Assembly (NCBI GenBank): GCA_003260075.1
Contig: QLIY01000420.1
Coordinates: forward strand, 1-64,000
Reading direction: 5' to 3'
Length of the DNA stretch: 64,000 nucleotides
DNA from: Phallusia mammillata
Taxonomy: Eukaryota; Chordata; Ascidiacea; Phlebobranchia; Ascidiidae
Shown here: piece after piece, positions 26,101 to 41,100 of the stretch
Numbering within the stretch: position 1 is the stretch's first letter
Layout: each line of letters starts with the position of its first letter
Position numbers and translations under genes: made by a program
The notes under the pieces: generated by a model
The model's input: only the letters and a program-made list of their open reading frames with translations
The model's database searches: none
What the model was told of the DNA's origin: nothing

Positions 26101-29100
26101 TGGAGTTTTTTCTCTTAAATGAAGTGATAGCCACGCCAAAGCTTCTCGGCCACGAACCGTAGGATATCACTTGATATGGCGTGCCGCTTTTAAACGTAAG
26201 CACATGTACTTACGTTCGTCAACCTCGAACTTAAAGTGGCCACTTAGAGGTCACCAAGCCGCGCCTTATCAAGTTGTACGAAGATATAGCGCAATAATAA
26301 AGTACTTTGGATAAAATATTTTGCAAGTTATAAATTTTAAAACATCAGTCGTTTTTGTTCTGAAAAACGTATAGCAAAAGATTAGCAATACCAGACCAAG
26401 ATGTATAATTTGTATTCGTTAAAAGGGAACATGGGTTTAACGTGGGAACATTTTACAAAATTGACAAAAACCTTTGTACTTTACCAAGAATAAAAAACAA
26501 ACGTTAAAAACTCAATCATAGAAACCACTTATAGACCACAAAAGTGAGCCCCTATAGACCACAATGGATACAGGCGGTGCAAGGTTACGTGAGAGAGAAC
26601 GAGATGAAAAGACCATCGCGTGAGAAGGCGAATGGCTACCGTCAGCTGTCCAGCAGCGTCCAAATGAACTCGTAAGAGGTCATGTCCAACCAATGGTCAC
26701 CATAGTTGCAGCATTATAACCAAACCATTTTGCTAAAGAGAATTTATGCAGAACATAAACACTATTTTGATGTTTTTGAACATAAACACTTTTTTGATGT
26801 TTTTGATGCAGCCACTTTTTGTTTATTCTTTCAAATTCTGAACATTAAATATTCTATTCGAATAAGGAACCGATAATGCCTGAGGTTTTTTCACCCGTTT
26901 GAAAGGTAACGTGAACTAATTTAAATGACTTTAGAGTTCCATGTAGTTGTATACGAGTATGTTGTGCAACAAATACCCGCAAGCCACGATAAACCAGAGT
27001 TCTAAGGCACGGCACGCTATTGGCTAGGCGTAAATCAGTATCTAAACCACCTCCAACCACGAGACGAATTCGTTCCAGTTTCCACACGCGACTGAGACAC
27101 AAAACCGCGTTTGGGAGACAGAAAAAGGGTGATATCTTTACTGACTTGACTCGACCGGTTTAACAAAAGGAGAAAATTAACATAAAGAGACACCGCTGTA
27201 CTTCTGAAACATTCCGTTTTGGGTGGGTGTCAAAGGTTGCCTGTTTTAGACGTGCTTAAATTACTAGCCAATGCATAAACCGCAGTGTAGTTTTATTTAT
27301 TTCACCCATTTGAACACTTCAATTAAGCATTTACCCTTGATTGCAGGAAAGCGTTTTGCCAGATCTAGCCTGGAAAATCATGTACGTTTAAATTCAAAGT
27401 AGGCTTATGCAACAAAATAATACGCTATAATAGTGTGTACAACATCAACCAATTGACTACGTCGAACAACGACACCGAAAAAAAATGGACTGGTTCATAG
27501 CCAAACCTGTCGCATACACAAGGGTTTAAATCGCCAACCTATACGCGGCAAAATTGATTGATGGTCTTCTCGTGCTATAGAGTAAAGCCCTTCGCACGCA
27601 CACGTAGGGAAAGTAATACAAGGACGAAACAATAGTAAACATAGGGAAATCGTCTGCTGCCGTGCGGGCCGGGTATTAAACGGGTAATTTATGCCCGCAT
27701 CGCTCGTATTAATAATTAACGAGGACGGTCAAGAAGCTCGTAACACGACACATCGCGTGCGACTTGAATCTCATTTTCATTCGTATTCGCACGCAAGTGC
27801 ATGTGAAGCCATGATGCCAGCAGTTTTGGGGACAGTATTCAAATAGCCAGACGTCTGTTTGATCCAGTATTTATAAGTATAATATTCACTTTACGTGCAT
27901 ACATTAAAACTTAGTGTGAATGAATACAAAGTATTTTAGTACGTTTATTGGCATGTGTTTGTACACATTGTGGGCAACGGTAAAACGATACACGAAATTT
28001 GACGGCTTACAATAAGGGCTTTGTGTTTTCAATGTACGTATAAACTGCTATGGAATCACGTGACAAAAATCATTAGAAATCAGTATAAAATCTTTAAGCC
28101 TTGCCATTTGATATAATTTATTCAAAGGCACGAACAAATAATCCTAGATTTATTTCTCCACGCAAGCTTTCATGTCCACTGTGTACAAGAACAAATTAGG
28201 GTAAAGGGAATTTATGGCTCCTTTCAACAGTGAACTCAAATTTATAGCGATGGAATTCGTTACGCAAGTATAACCCCAGTGTCCTCGGCGAGTAAACATT
28301 CCAAAACTCAAATAAGGTGTGCAAACACTCATTAAGTTTAGTGCTTCAAGTGCTTACCATATTGACCTCCGACTATAGGTGAACCTTGATTGATTCAAGT
28401 TTCAAAGTTAATGAAATAAAACCCTGTCGCAACATTATAACTTGTACATATTTCGTATGTTTGTAAAAGGGATTCATAAAGCCGGGGAATAACTTTAAAT
28501 GTCAAATTTACAAATAAACCTATTTTTAAACGTTCATTAGAAGGAGATTTTCCATGGCAAATTTAAAAAAAAAATAGATAATGGAACAAGCAACCCCCCC
28601 CCCCAACCTATTTTTAAACGTTCATTAGAAGGAGATTTTCCATGGCAAATTTTAACGAATTTGTGGACAAAATAGATAATGGAACAAGCAATAGACAAAA
28701 CAAAAGGAAAAAGAAGATAAACATTGATAAATTAACAACAAAAACTTGAGCATTTGGAGAAAATTTGCGATTACATCGCATAGAGATACCTTGTACTGTG
28801 ATTTTAAGCAGGCAAAGGGCACGAACCATGACAAACATTTTGCTAACCCGAATTTTATCTTCCGTGACAAATCGGAACCTTCTAGAAACGGAAACTGGGC
28901 CGCAATCGCATGCAATCTACTTCACGGACAAGTACTTGGTTCAAACGTAAAACAGACTGGCCCTTAAAGCGTCGTTTAACATGCATTGTTTTACAGGTGC
29001 AGAAATGCGTAGGTGATAAGTTTAGATGAAGCCTGAAACGTTTTTTGGTGCAAAAGTCAAGCAGAAAGTGAAGCAGACCATCTAGGCGAATAACATTTGT

Positions 29101-32100
29101 CTAATTAGACAGTGCAGCACCGAACGAGAATTTTGAGAGTGTTTAAAATGGCCGCAAAGACGTCAAACTGTAAACCGTAAACCAATGTAACCTCTAATTT
29201 CTCTGAACAGTTTCATCAGGAGTACGAAAAACGTAAGCGGATAAAAATAGCACTTAACAGATGCTGTGGGAAACACCCCCCCCCCAAAGACGTCAAACTG
29301 TAAACCGTAAACCAATGTAACCTCTAATTTCTCCGAACAGTTTCATCAGGAGTACGAAAAACGTAAGCGGATAAAAATAGCATTTAACAGATGTAAAATA
29401 AGAGCCCTTCCTACCAAGTGCGTGTACATTTCCTGCACGATACGTGATTGATATGTATTTGGCTCCACGTTTTGAACCCTAACCAAGATATTGACTGTTG
29501 TAAATATCGCTACACTCCGTTTCCGAATACAGTTTGTAGCATGAGCTTCGACTTTACACGAGGGGGTTTAATGCCACATTGGCACACTGTAGTGTGAACC
29601 CAAGACATGACAAGTCTAAACACGGCATAAGGAATACTTGAAAGTGCTTAGTAGTTGTTGATTGGGCGAACCACGCGTACACATTTCGTGAGAAGCCCGG
29701 CCGCTTACACGCCTCGCCACGTTGCTGGTAGCGTGCGAACAACTGTATCAAATCCGTCGCGTGGCATACAGGCGTCACTCAGACCATCGATGTAAGTACG
29801 GCGATTAGCGGAACGCCGATTGGAAAGTGGCTCGCGTGATGGCTTCAAACGGTCCTCGTTCGCACGAACGCTTGACCACTTCCAGCGCAAACAGCCAAAA
29901 GTCGATGACGTCATACACTTGAACTCGTTTCACCCCGGCCTGTCCGCACGCGAATCTGTTGTTTTGCTCCTTAAGCCGTTTCGGAAATCGACAAACACAT
30001 CTGCTTTGCTGCAGTTAATCTTNGCTCGCGTGATGGCTTCAAACGGTCCTCGTTCGCACGAACGCTTGACCACTTCCAGCGCAAACAGCCAAAAGTCGAT
30101 GACGTCATACACTTGAACTCGTTTCACCCCGGCCTGTCCGCACGCGAATCTGTTGTTTTGCTCCTTAAGCCGTTTCGGAAATCGACAAACACATCTGCTT
30201 TGCTGCAGTTAATCTTTACGATGCACGCGAAGATTAGTCTAAGCGTGACAAACACCAGTAATGGGACAGAACCCAGAATACACGACATAGAAAAATCACG
30301 TCGGCAAGCTATTCCTGGATTGCTTTCCCACATGAACATGAATAGAGTCATGTCTGGAATTTCTGCGGGTTTTTGATGTCACGTTAAAAAATTACGAGGT
30401 CATTGACCCCAATTTTTTCGGATCACAAAATACAACTTATATACTAACCTATTGGAAGTTAGCCCAAAAATTGCGGTGAATGGTTTATAGTTATAATTTT
30501 TGGTAGAGAAACGTGTCAAGGATAAAGGGGATCATATTTGACTTTCGTGTAACAAACCACCTTAGGTATTTTTGTATGCCAAGGGTACGCCCAATAAGTA
30601 AGGCAACTTTACAGGAGTTGACTGACCACAAGCTATTTCTCCATATCAACTACGTTAGCGTTAAGCTCACCGCAAGTGACATAACAATACGAGCAAAACA
30701 CAAGCAAGTAGTTTCTCCAAAAACTGCAGTCAATCAGACCAGACGAGTGCACGATTTTACATAGCGTGTGTGTATTCGCTATTCGTGAGACCTGCTACAG
30801 GATTGCGTGCAGACGAAAGAAACGCATCCTATAGCTTAGGAGGCAGTGCTCGCGTGGAAGGCAGACATTTCATGCGACCCGGGAGCCGTAAGAAAACAGA
30901 TTGGCGATCCGTAATTACATGCCCGAGGTGCACCGAGATGAGTCGCACGCGATCCTCATTAAGGACTAAAAATACACGAGTCCACAGGATGGCGAGATTT
31001 TCCGCACTCGCCTTAAATCATCCCGCATGATGGAAAGACTAACCGAGGACAGCACGTCTTTTGGAATAAGCAGCCTAATCCTAACACCGGCGCGATACTC
31101 AAGATTCATTTCCACGCATGCTCGGTTGTTTTCATTAATGTTTAACTTTTTCTTTCGTAACTCTGAAAAATCTTCACTTTATATGATATTCGTTTGCTTT
31201 GGACGAACAATTTCCTCGCTATGTAGAAGTGATGTCTATATATGTTTTGGGAATTTGCTCAAAACAAAAATAAATGATAGTTTGCTTATATTTTTTGCTT
31301 TTTGGGGAATTATGTTGTTACGTTTCCGACGTTTTGGCGTCTCAATAACGATAATGGAACACTACAACAAATTTATTTCTATCAAACACTACAATTAGTG
31401 CTATAATGACGACCCGATAAGCGCTAGCACCAAAAGATTGATAACAAATTTAGTTCAGAGGCAATCTCAAGAGTCTGTTTTTACGTTCATTATGTTTACA
31501 CGCAGTTGAATGCTTCAGAATCATAACAGCATCACTTACGTCAAAGTTACGTGGACTGCAAACAATTTTTGTTAAATGTAATGTATGTTCCCGAAATTAC
31601 GTAACACGTACTTGATATTGCGTTATCAAAGGTTGCAATTTTTGCTTAACGTCGCATGGACTTGAAATGAATGCAATATGTTAAAAACAAATTACACCCA
31701 TTCGCACAAAACTTACGGGATAGACAAACCTTAGGTTCAACAGTTACGTGGAAAAGGTCACCTATCTAACCTCCACAACCCTTATGCTCAAAATAAATCG
31801 AAAATTGTAGAGCAGCACGCCACGTTAAGAGTGGCTAAACTGTGACGGAACAGGCTATGTACATGAAGAGCATCCTTATATATTCTCCATAGGACAGAGG
31901 TTATGCAAACATACTTGAGTTTGTCTGTGGCCGCGTCTACTCACTTTTTACTCACACAGCTGCAATTGTTTGAGAAACAATAACTTCCTGTTGCTATAAA
32001 TTGAACATATGAGCTATTTTTGCATTAAGTACACTGCCTTATGGAAAAAAATAGACGCGCACTCTTAACAAAAGGCAAACAACGCAAATACTTTTGATCC

Positions 32101-35100
32101 AAATTAAGTTGAACTCTCTATACGACAGGGTTAATTACACTTGTACAAAATGGTTTCGACACCGTTCAGACTAAATTAATAAAGTAAGATTAAAGTTGCA
32201 CTTGGAAATCTTTTCTTATTAATGAAATCCCCTTGCAAGTAAAACAAAGGACTGGCGATTCAGGGCAAATTTTTCATGACTGCAGGAAATTTCGAAGTGA
32301 AAACACCAAATCAGTCGCTGTATTAATGTTTTCACTGTGAAATTTCCTGAAGTTGCACTAATGTTTGTAACTAAAAATCCATACAAAAGTCTTATAAAAT
32401 AGAAAATCGGATCTGCAGGGTTCTTTGGCATTTTGCAACACATTCGCGAAAAAGCTTGGACGCGAGTAAAAATAGCCGAAAAAGTCTTTGGATTCGATAA
32501 TCTCGCGATTTTACACAAAAGGTGCAAAAAATGATTGGATATTGTGGGAAAAGTTTTCTGCTATTCCTCCGAATTTTGCAAATGTATAAGTAGTCACGTA
32601 GGCAATTATAAGCATTCAAAGGTCATTTCGATAATAATGTGTTGCAACCAAACCATGAAATTAAAATGCAAAAAACACGGTTTAAAAACTGTAACTTTTG
32701 TCTTATTTAGAACGACCACATTCGACCTATAAAATGTAGCACGACGCGGCGGAGGCACCCTGTAATTTTGGTTAGCACAATTGCCATGTAAAGCGCCATT
32801 TCGCAGCAGCCATTGCGTATTTCCAGCCACACGGAAGTCAGCAACTTTGACCTCGACTAAAAACGGAGCGAAAATTTCCGGACACTTTCACGAATCCGTG
32901 CTCAACAGAGCGAAACGATTTCACGAATGACTCCCGAAAAAACGCGTTCTTAGAAAGCAAGAAGGCCGCAGTTTTTAATTGCTCCGTTGAAGTTGCATTC
33001 CGTATGGTCTTGGCGTGACAAGCACTGTTGTGAACCGACAAGGGGAAACAAACAAGGCTGGCCCGAGCTACTGCGCTTTATATGTTGCTATAAGGCTTTC
33101 AAACAATGCGCCTCCAGTTTAAAATGGATTTTTCTCCATACGTAAGAATGCACAATCAATCATTAAGATGCATAATCAAATCATTCAAGTTTGGACATGA
33201 AAGCACTACTAGAACTTTAGACCTTTAATTTTGTAGAAACTTGCTACATTGCGTCTGGAGTGAGACGGGTTCGTTTTTCTTTGGGGACACAAAGACAAAA
33301 TATGCAAACGTCTATAGCTGCAAACTGAGTTAATGTGTTTATAAACCACTAGCAAACGGGCACCAATTTTGTGCATTTACGGGATTTGCATTTGCACAAG
33401 AATTCAAACAAGCCACGGTCAGTGGATTCACGCAAAATCTATGAACCAAAATTACATCAAAAATCGTGAAACTTTCTTTGACAATTTAGAGATTTATTTG
33501 ATAACATTTCAAGATAAGGCACCATCTCAAAACGTTGACACAAAAACTGCTTTACTTTATTACGTCTAAACCAACCCTTGATATTTCACGCACACACGCC
33601 AAAAATATGAGGTAAAAGTAATTTGGAAAGTTTTAAGGAACAGAAAATGCTCAAAATTTGAGAGATTTCGAAACGCTGACATTTGTGCAAAGGATCGGTA
33701 GCCACACCTCCGTTTTTAAGCCGGCGCGGCAGAAAATGTCGGAATTTGCGTGACGCGATTTGGTTTGCATTTGGACCATGACGTTGCAAAATTGTTTATG
33801 ACGTCATAAAGGTTACAGGGTTGGGTTTATTTCACATTCAAGTCGGAATGCTTATTTTGTTTTGCTTTTCAGGAAAAAATATAGTTTTGCATTATTTAAC
33901 AAAGTTTGCTTTCAAAAAGACAGATGTGTAATAATTTTGATTTGCCATCATGAAAACGTTAAACGATTTGCCAAATGGAAACGTTAAACGTAATGCACAG
34001 GTACTTTCACCAAACACAGCAGCAATGTGACCAAAAATGGCCGTTGCCTATTTTAACTGCGTAAAAACTACCGGTAAAAGCATAAAAATGTACCCCCCCC
34101 CCCACTTTCACCAAACACAGCAGCAATGTGACCAAAAATGGCCGTTGCCTACTTTAACTGCGTAAAAACTACCGGTAAAAGCATAAAAATGTACACAATT
34201 AATCAAGGAAACAAACTTTAATTCAATTCAAAGTTATATTTGTACTTTAGTGCAGGGGTCGGCAACCTTTTTTGCACTGCGGGCCGTTTTTGAAACTGAA
34301 ATTTTATAGCGGACCGGACATAAAAAAACTACAAATATTTGGGAATAAAAACGCATAAATTAGTTTATAATTCCCAGGAAGCATGGGCAAAATGTTTCAA
34401 AGCATCTGGCCTGATAACGTATACGGCCTGGTAACAAACTTCTAGTGGACCGGCGGTTGCCGACCACTGCCTAAGTGTACAAAAGGCGGGGGCTCCAATA
34501 AGACGCTGTTTCGTACAAAGCAAAAAGATTGGTTGGCAGCGACCAAAAGCAACCTTTGACCACGAGGAAAAAAGTTCTCTCGTTTTCTTTTCGCCGGTCG
34601 CTCGACTTCTTCCTTTTTCTCTCTTCAAGTCGATGTCAAGGCGTCAGGTGGCAAACGAACCCAGGCAGGTTCACATGCCGATCTCGTAACTCAAGCCGAC
34701 GATCGGGGCAGCTCGGCACGCTATCGGACAGACCACATAAGACGGGTACTGATAAGGCGAGAGCTGTTACGCGTCTTTCTCTCCCCTTGAGCCCCGTCAG
34801 ACTCTGACATTTGCCAGCTTGTCGTGGTTGCCCCAGTCATTTCGCGGGGGTCCGGAAAAGTGGTTTGAAAACCGCTGGTTGAGCAGAAAGCGTTGGTGAC
34901 AATTGGCGCCATTGTCAACCACCACAAATTGGACCCTTTACCGGAAAACTAACGTGGGTTATGCTTCATCGGTGTATGACCGTTTGCAACGCGTATTTCG
35001 CAATCCATGAGAATTTTAAAAAATTTAACGGATGCGAGTTTCTTATTGTTTCACCTGACTGAAAAATGCACACATGAATAAGACCAACTGTGGCTAAACC

Positions 35101-38100
35101 CTTTTGAAACAGTATGGACCTGCGATAAGCGCGTAATTGTCAACAATTCACCCCAACGCTTCGGCACGCTTTACAGATTTCAAAAAGTCGTTTGAAAAAC
35201 TATTTACAGATTTCAAAAAGTCGTTTGAAAAACTGTTTACAGATTTCAAAAAGTCGTTTGAAAAACTATTTTTTGTAGTACAAATAAAAATGAATGACTT
35301 TTAACATATTAAAATGTTTCAGAAACTTGGAATTGCTTGCGACTTTTTTGTGTCTTGTTTTACCTATAAATAAACCGATACATGTGTAATTGAATCGCCT
35401 CTGCCAAGCCGTCGATAATAGCTCAGAAGACGGACGGGAGTGCAGCGCGACAACCAAATGTGAGAATGTTCTGTGCATCTACAAATAAACAAAGCGGCTG
35501 AACATTTTGCCCGAAGCGTAGTCTTTTGCCGTTTTGAGAATGCATCACAAAACAAAAAGGAATTTTACGCAGATGGACAAAGTCGTTGGGCGACACTGTT
35601 ACCAGCAAATAATGCGATTCACTAAACGCGGTTTGGTGGCAGTTTTGAGACCACATAAAATGAAATTTCAACATACTCGCCCCCTGTGTGGTTAGAGATG
35701 TACTTAACCAGTGCTCAACATATAAAAGCGAACATTGAAACATTTAAGTGTCTAAAACAGTGATTTTCAAACTATGTGCAGAGTTACACCATGCAGTGCG
35801 CCCTGAGAGATTTCCGATTGTCCCGCGAAATCTTCGCTAGTTTAAAAGTGGAAACATTATCTAGTGTTTTAGGACTTAATGACGAATTGTATGTTTGTTT
35901 GTTTTTTCGTAGAAACCAATCTCAGCACCCACCACAATAAAGTTGCAAATTAACATTGGTTTGGACCACTGGTCTAAATACACTTAGGTATATAACTGCT
36001 AGATTTTTTACATGCGATGCGATGACTCACCAACCTTCATGACGCCATCAAACATGAAAATCGCCCCGTCGGCAATACTACGGCATTTTCGCCAAAATTT
36101 GTACACCGTGCGAAAAATCGTCTACATAGAAAAATCATTGCACTCTGAAAGCCTAAAAATACGACTTATATCAATTCCATGATAATCCGGGCATCGGTGC
36201 ATTATTTGGAATATTTTAAATGAGGCAGAATTTGATGACCAGCAGTAACGGCATTTTGAAAAACAGTGTGTCATTTCGTTATTCTGCAGGACGCATTTTT
36301 GGTGTAATCTATAAAATGTACTTAATAGAACAACGAAAGCGAAACTAAAGTTATTTAAAACCAGTGAACTACAAAAAATAGAGATGCTTTAAGAGATGCT
36401 TAAAATAATAACCTTTTTAAGTGTACAGATTTAAAAATGACGTTATTATTGTCAACTCCAAAACTATACATGAACATGACAGAGAACAAACCTACCAATG
36501 ATTCATGCGACCATAAAACGCCAGAATTCTTTCCAACATTTTTGGGCGTTTTAGCATAGTTCTAGTCTTACATCGTAAATTTTCTATATTTGCCCGACTC
36601 GCCCTTAAACACAGATGGAGTGAGCAAAACAGCCAAGCAAGGGTGTAATTCTGAGATTATAGACGGTTTTAGTAGGATTAAACGTAAAGGTCTTTGGCAA
36701 AAACCCCGCAGGAGAAGTAACATGTTATGACAAACCAGGAAGATGTAATACAGCGTGTTAGAGAAGTTTCATGTCACATATCATGTTAGATGAAGTGTCT
36801 TCAAGCTCAACAAGTTTTCCTAATGTTTAACATGACGAAAGGAATGCTGCCCTAACAGTTGTGTGGAGTCAGCAATTTTTTCACATTCATGTTTGTTGCA
36901 ATAAACCCGCATCTCCTTGTCGCCTATAGCCCATACGTTTCAAGTTCTAGCCCTTGTAGGTAGAGTATCTTGTTTTTAGCGCAAAAATTGCACAACTTGT
37001 GCACATATTAATAGCCACCGCCTTAAGAATAAAGTGCCCTAATTCTTTACCACACTGTAGAAACACAATATATGCCCCAAGTAAGACAACAGTAAAGGAT
37101 GCTCATAAAGATGGATCACATTTAGCTGCAAATTTGCACATAACGATTTACACCAAGGCAGAAAAATGCATTTTCTAGGCCCGACGGTTAATTTACTGGC
37201 GCAGTGACTCCGCGACGGGATTTCGACAGCCCTTTAGTTTAAGCGACTAATACTATATGCCTACCAACGGCTCAACGACATGATTTGTCACATAAAGGGA
37301 AAGAGAGTCCCGTTATGGGAAAGATTTAGAGCGTAACCACGCCGGAATGGTGGTCAATGATGCGATACGTACCCTGCTCTGCGTTTAACGTTGCCTTAGT
37401 CGAATCAATTTCAAGCCCTTCGTCAAGCAAAGGTCCGTACCGTTGGCGGTTGTTCAACCCGCAAATGGGTTCGTTTGAAATGCGAAAGTATGGCAGCTGT
37501 GCCCGGGCACCGGTCACGCCCATTGGAGCTTACAAATGTGCTGCATTGCTCAGGCTCCCTTATTTTCAAATTTATTAACGTGGTTCAGCTTCGGTAAAGC
37601 TGCTCGGCGCGGAAATCTTGAGTTAAAACTAAATAAACCGTTGTCGCGGGGTCATGGCCGTAAAAATGATATTAGTACTTTAGTTTGAATAATAATTCTG
37701 TAAGGTATCACTATTTTCAATGCCATACTACATTTCTCTGTTTCTATAATGTTTTGGTGGCAAAATTCCTGATAGAGTGGCAAAATTTACGATTACCAAA
37801 TAAGGCTTATTTTCTTGTTAGCTCATACTCTTTTACGAGACAAATGCAAAATAAACATCATAGTTCTTTTACCAATGAATTATTTTTTTTAATTGACTAT
37901 GCCAGCAGAATAAACACATCTCGTTGAAATACGATTGTCCTCTAAACTAGAACTTTTACCAATACATGTTATTTCAAAGTTTGATTTCAATGAAGAAAGT
38001 CACGTTTTACCGATTTAAGGTTTTAAAACATTGCTTTATATTGGAGTGAGCGTAAACCCAGGGGGTACGGATCACCGAATCAGGGGACGCGTATTTAAGT

Positions 38101-41100
38101 TTTACTCTGGTTAAACTAATTTAACATTTGTCAAAAATACCACAATATCAATTTCTTGTGTCAGGTATAACGTAGGAAAAAAAATCATAAAAGCTGAAAG
38201 CGTACAAGCGTCAGAAAAGTGTTAAGAACCATGGCTTAAAGTATGCGTTCGCGTGTTGCGGTCGGCCACAGTTTATTTACCGGTGATCCTCCGTGATTCC
38301 GACGCCTGACGCATTCTATTGTCTAAACTTCGGCAAACATTGCGCGCTAAACCCAATGTATTGTCTTGCGGCAATTCCGCATGCCAGATCATTCTCTGAC
38401 ACGCCACTAATCCTCGAAAGCCGGTTGGCATTTCAAGTCAGTGAAGGGTCGCATGTTGCTCATGACTGATTCAAATGATAATCTCCGAAACAATTTTCTT
38501 GGCATTCTAGTTCATCAGTTCAATCGCTCTTGCAGATGCTGTGTTGCCACTTGCCAGTTTTTAAATCGAACATTTTTCAGAAAAATATATCGCAATCCAC
38601 AACGATTTGCGTAAAATCATTCTTCTAGTTTCGTTTTCCGCAACATTGCTGTGTTCGTTTTTGATGTTATTCATGTTTTTTGTTAGTATTTTTGTGTTAA
38701 GCTTTTATTATGTCATGTATTGTTGTTTTTGCTTTGCTACTCCAACCCCACAACCCCAACATGAGCACTTTTTACTTATTAAATAAACAGTAACGGGTCA
38801 GCCAGTGTTTAACCTTTCACTGACCCTGTCACGCAGTTATTTTTCGTTTGTGTAACTTATTTCCCTTTTTAAAGCGGGGCATTAAAGTATTAAATTGAAT
38901 TGGAAACTAACACAGTATTGGCGAGGTGTATTTGAACTATTTTCGCGTAAAAACAATTTTACCCCCCCCCCCCGGGGCATTAAAGTATTAAATTGAATTG
39001 GAAACTAACACAGTATTGGCCGAGGTGTATGTGAACTCTTTTCACGAAAAAACAATTTAATAAATATTATCACATCAGTAATTTGAGCTGAATCAAGTTC
39101 GTCATGCATAAGCACCAAGTACATAGTTTGCGGATGGTTTTATTGATAAAAAAGCACGTCTCCACTTGCACCCTAATATTTCATACCACGGGGCATTAAG
39201 TGGTAGACATTTGATCTATCACAACAATGCAACGACTTATTTGTCTAATGTTACACAACACCTTAGCGGGTTTGCATCTACGCCCCATAATCTACGCGAC
39301 ATTTTCCAATAGGATTAAAACAGCCACGAAAAGGGGTGTCAACAAAACCTTTGGCGGAAAAGCCTTGACAGACGATCTCAAGAGTTTCCATTTTCCTTAT
39401 CAAAAAATCGTATGTTAACCTTTATGGTGCTTACATAATAGTTTATATCATGTTAAGCGTTAACTCTAATTAAAAAGCTTGCGTAATGGTCATTGCCCCC
39501 CGCTGGCATGTTACATGTGATGCAGACACAAGGCTTAAGGATCGGGGCTCTCGTGCAGCCTCTCCGCTGCTTAAATGGCGACCGACGGCAAACGCGTGAA
39601 CTCGCCACTCAAAGATGACCCCATAAACAAACAAGAGACAGCTTTGGTCGGCAGACGCTTCCTCAAACAGAAACCAAGGCTCTATTGCAGGCCCACACCG
39701 CCGCGGGGATAGCTTAACGCGAAGCCGAGGACAGTTGCTGCATCCTAATCCTGTAAGTGCGAGTCAGGGGAGCAGCTTTTATCGTCGGTCGCGTCGCTGG
39801 GAGCTCACCTCGTTAACATACCGAGGCTGATGGGTTTTTTTCCAAACAACCGAACAAGGCGTTCAAGTCGAACCTAAGCGCGGCGAATTGGCAAATGTCA
39901 CGCGAACTCAACGATACGGGTCGAACCACTGGCGATCAAACACGATAAGACAAGCGTAAACACGATAAAAATATCGAATTATCATGGAGCGGCCGGTTCG
40001 CACCGGAAGGCCATCGAACCCCAAAAGATTCACAAGCGTTGTCATAGCGACGCTTTTCGAAACAGGGAATGCCGTGCGGCCAGACAAAAGCTTTTTCGAG
40101 CGGAAATTGAAGATGAAGTTCATGTAGGCTGATTATTGGCCGCTAAAAGGGCATTTTCTGGCTGCCTGAGGGATTTGTAGGCATCGGTGCATTTCAACAA
40201 CTTAATAAATTTCCTCGAATTTTAAATGCGCAGTTTCGGTTCGGGCGAAATCAATTGAAACGGTCGCAGACCCCATGGGAACTTTATCAGAATCGTCCGT
40301 ATTATTCACACCGGTTATTTGAAAAACTATTTACAATCATGGATCGTTTCAACCAAACGCATCATTAAAAATTGTTGGACGTAATGTAAATTAATGAACG
40401 TACCTTGTTTGAATACTCGTAGCGATGTCCGAACATCATGGCACAGACGAGATTGGCAACGCCAACTTGAATGATATTCTCTGCTGCATTCTCCTCTTTT
40501 GATTTTCCGCACAGTTCCTTGACCAAGTGCAATGTCTCCGTACGGACGTGACGACACAACAAACCACGTGTTTCCGACTTTGACGTAAACCGATGCAAAA
40601 GTTTGATGACCACTCGCTTCATGTCTGTCCATTTCTGTCCAAGACTTAACTCGCTGTTAAAGACGATTCCTCTGCCTTGTGAAATTTGGCGAAACGAGTT
40701 GAATTGCGGGCGACCGGAAAATACTCGACCCTGTCGTTGGAGGGCGTCCCGGATCACCTTGTAACTGTTTAGGACGATTACGTCGACATTTCCAAGCTTC
40801 ATGAGGTAGATGTTGCCGTATCTGTTGAACAAAAACATTTTAATCAAATAATAACAGTTTGCTCATGCTGCATGCTTTTGTCTAATTTATACCAAGTGTA
40901 CATTATTGAAATGGGTTCTAGTCAGTGGTGTGATTAAGCCTGTTCGCACCGGTTCTACAGAACTGTCTCACGAAATTTTATGAAATCAGCGAACCGATTA
41001 GCATTACCGATTACTGTCAATTGACTATTTGTAAAAGAACCGGCTAAAAAATATGACTTTTGTGATAGAACCGGCTGACAAAAAAATTGGTTATAGTTGA

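Larger units (their letters stand above)
17676..40403 (-). other. CYP1 intron 2 (22.7 kb), no recognised gene inside
   Basis: Bounded by gtacgt after 40404 and cctcag before 17675. Open frames inside are short, unrecognised and scattered on both strands. It contains assembly joins near 19948, 20373, 28594, 29276, 30023, 34093 and 38962, a hAT-like element at 34253-34469, small tandem repeats at 26751 and 35170, and many TNGCGTG motifs. The length is partly inflated by duplicated join flanks (roughly 0.7 kb). Confidence 0.7.

Noticed and set aside
29820-30376. Tandem coding repeat around 30 kb
   Set aside because: The two frames are the same block duplicated across the N at 30023.
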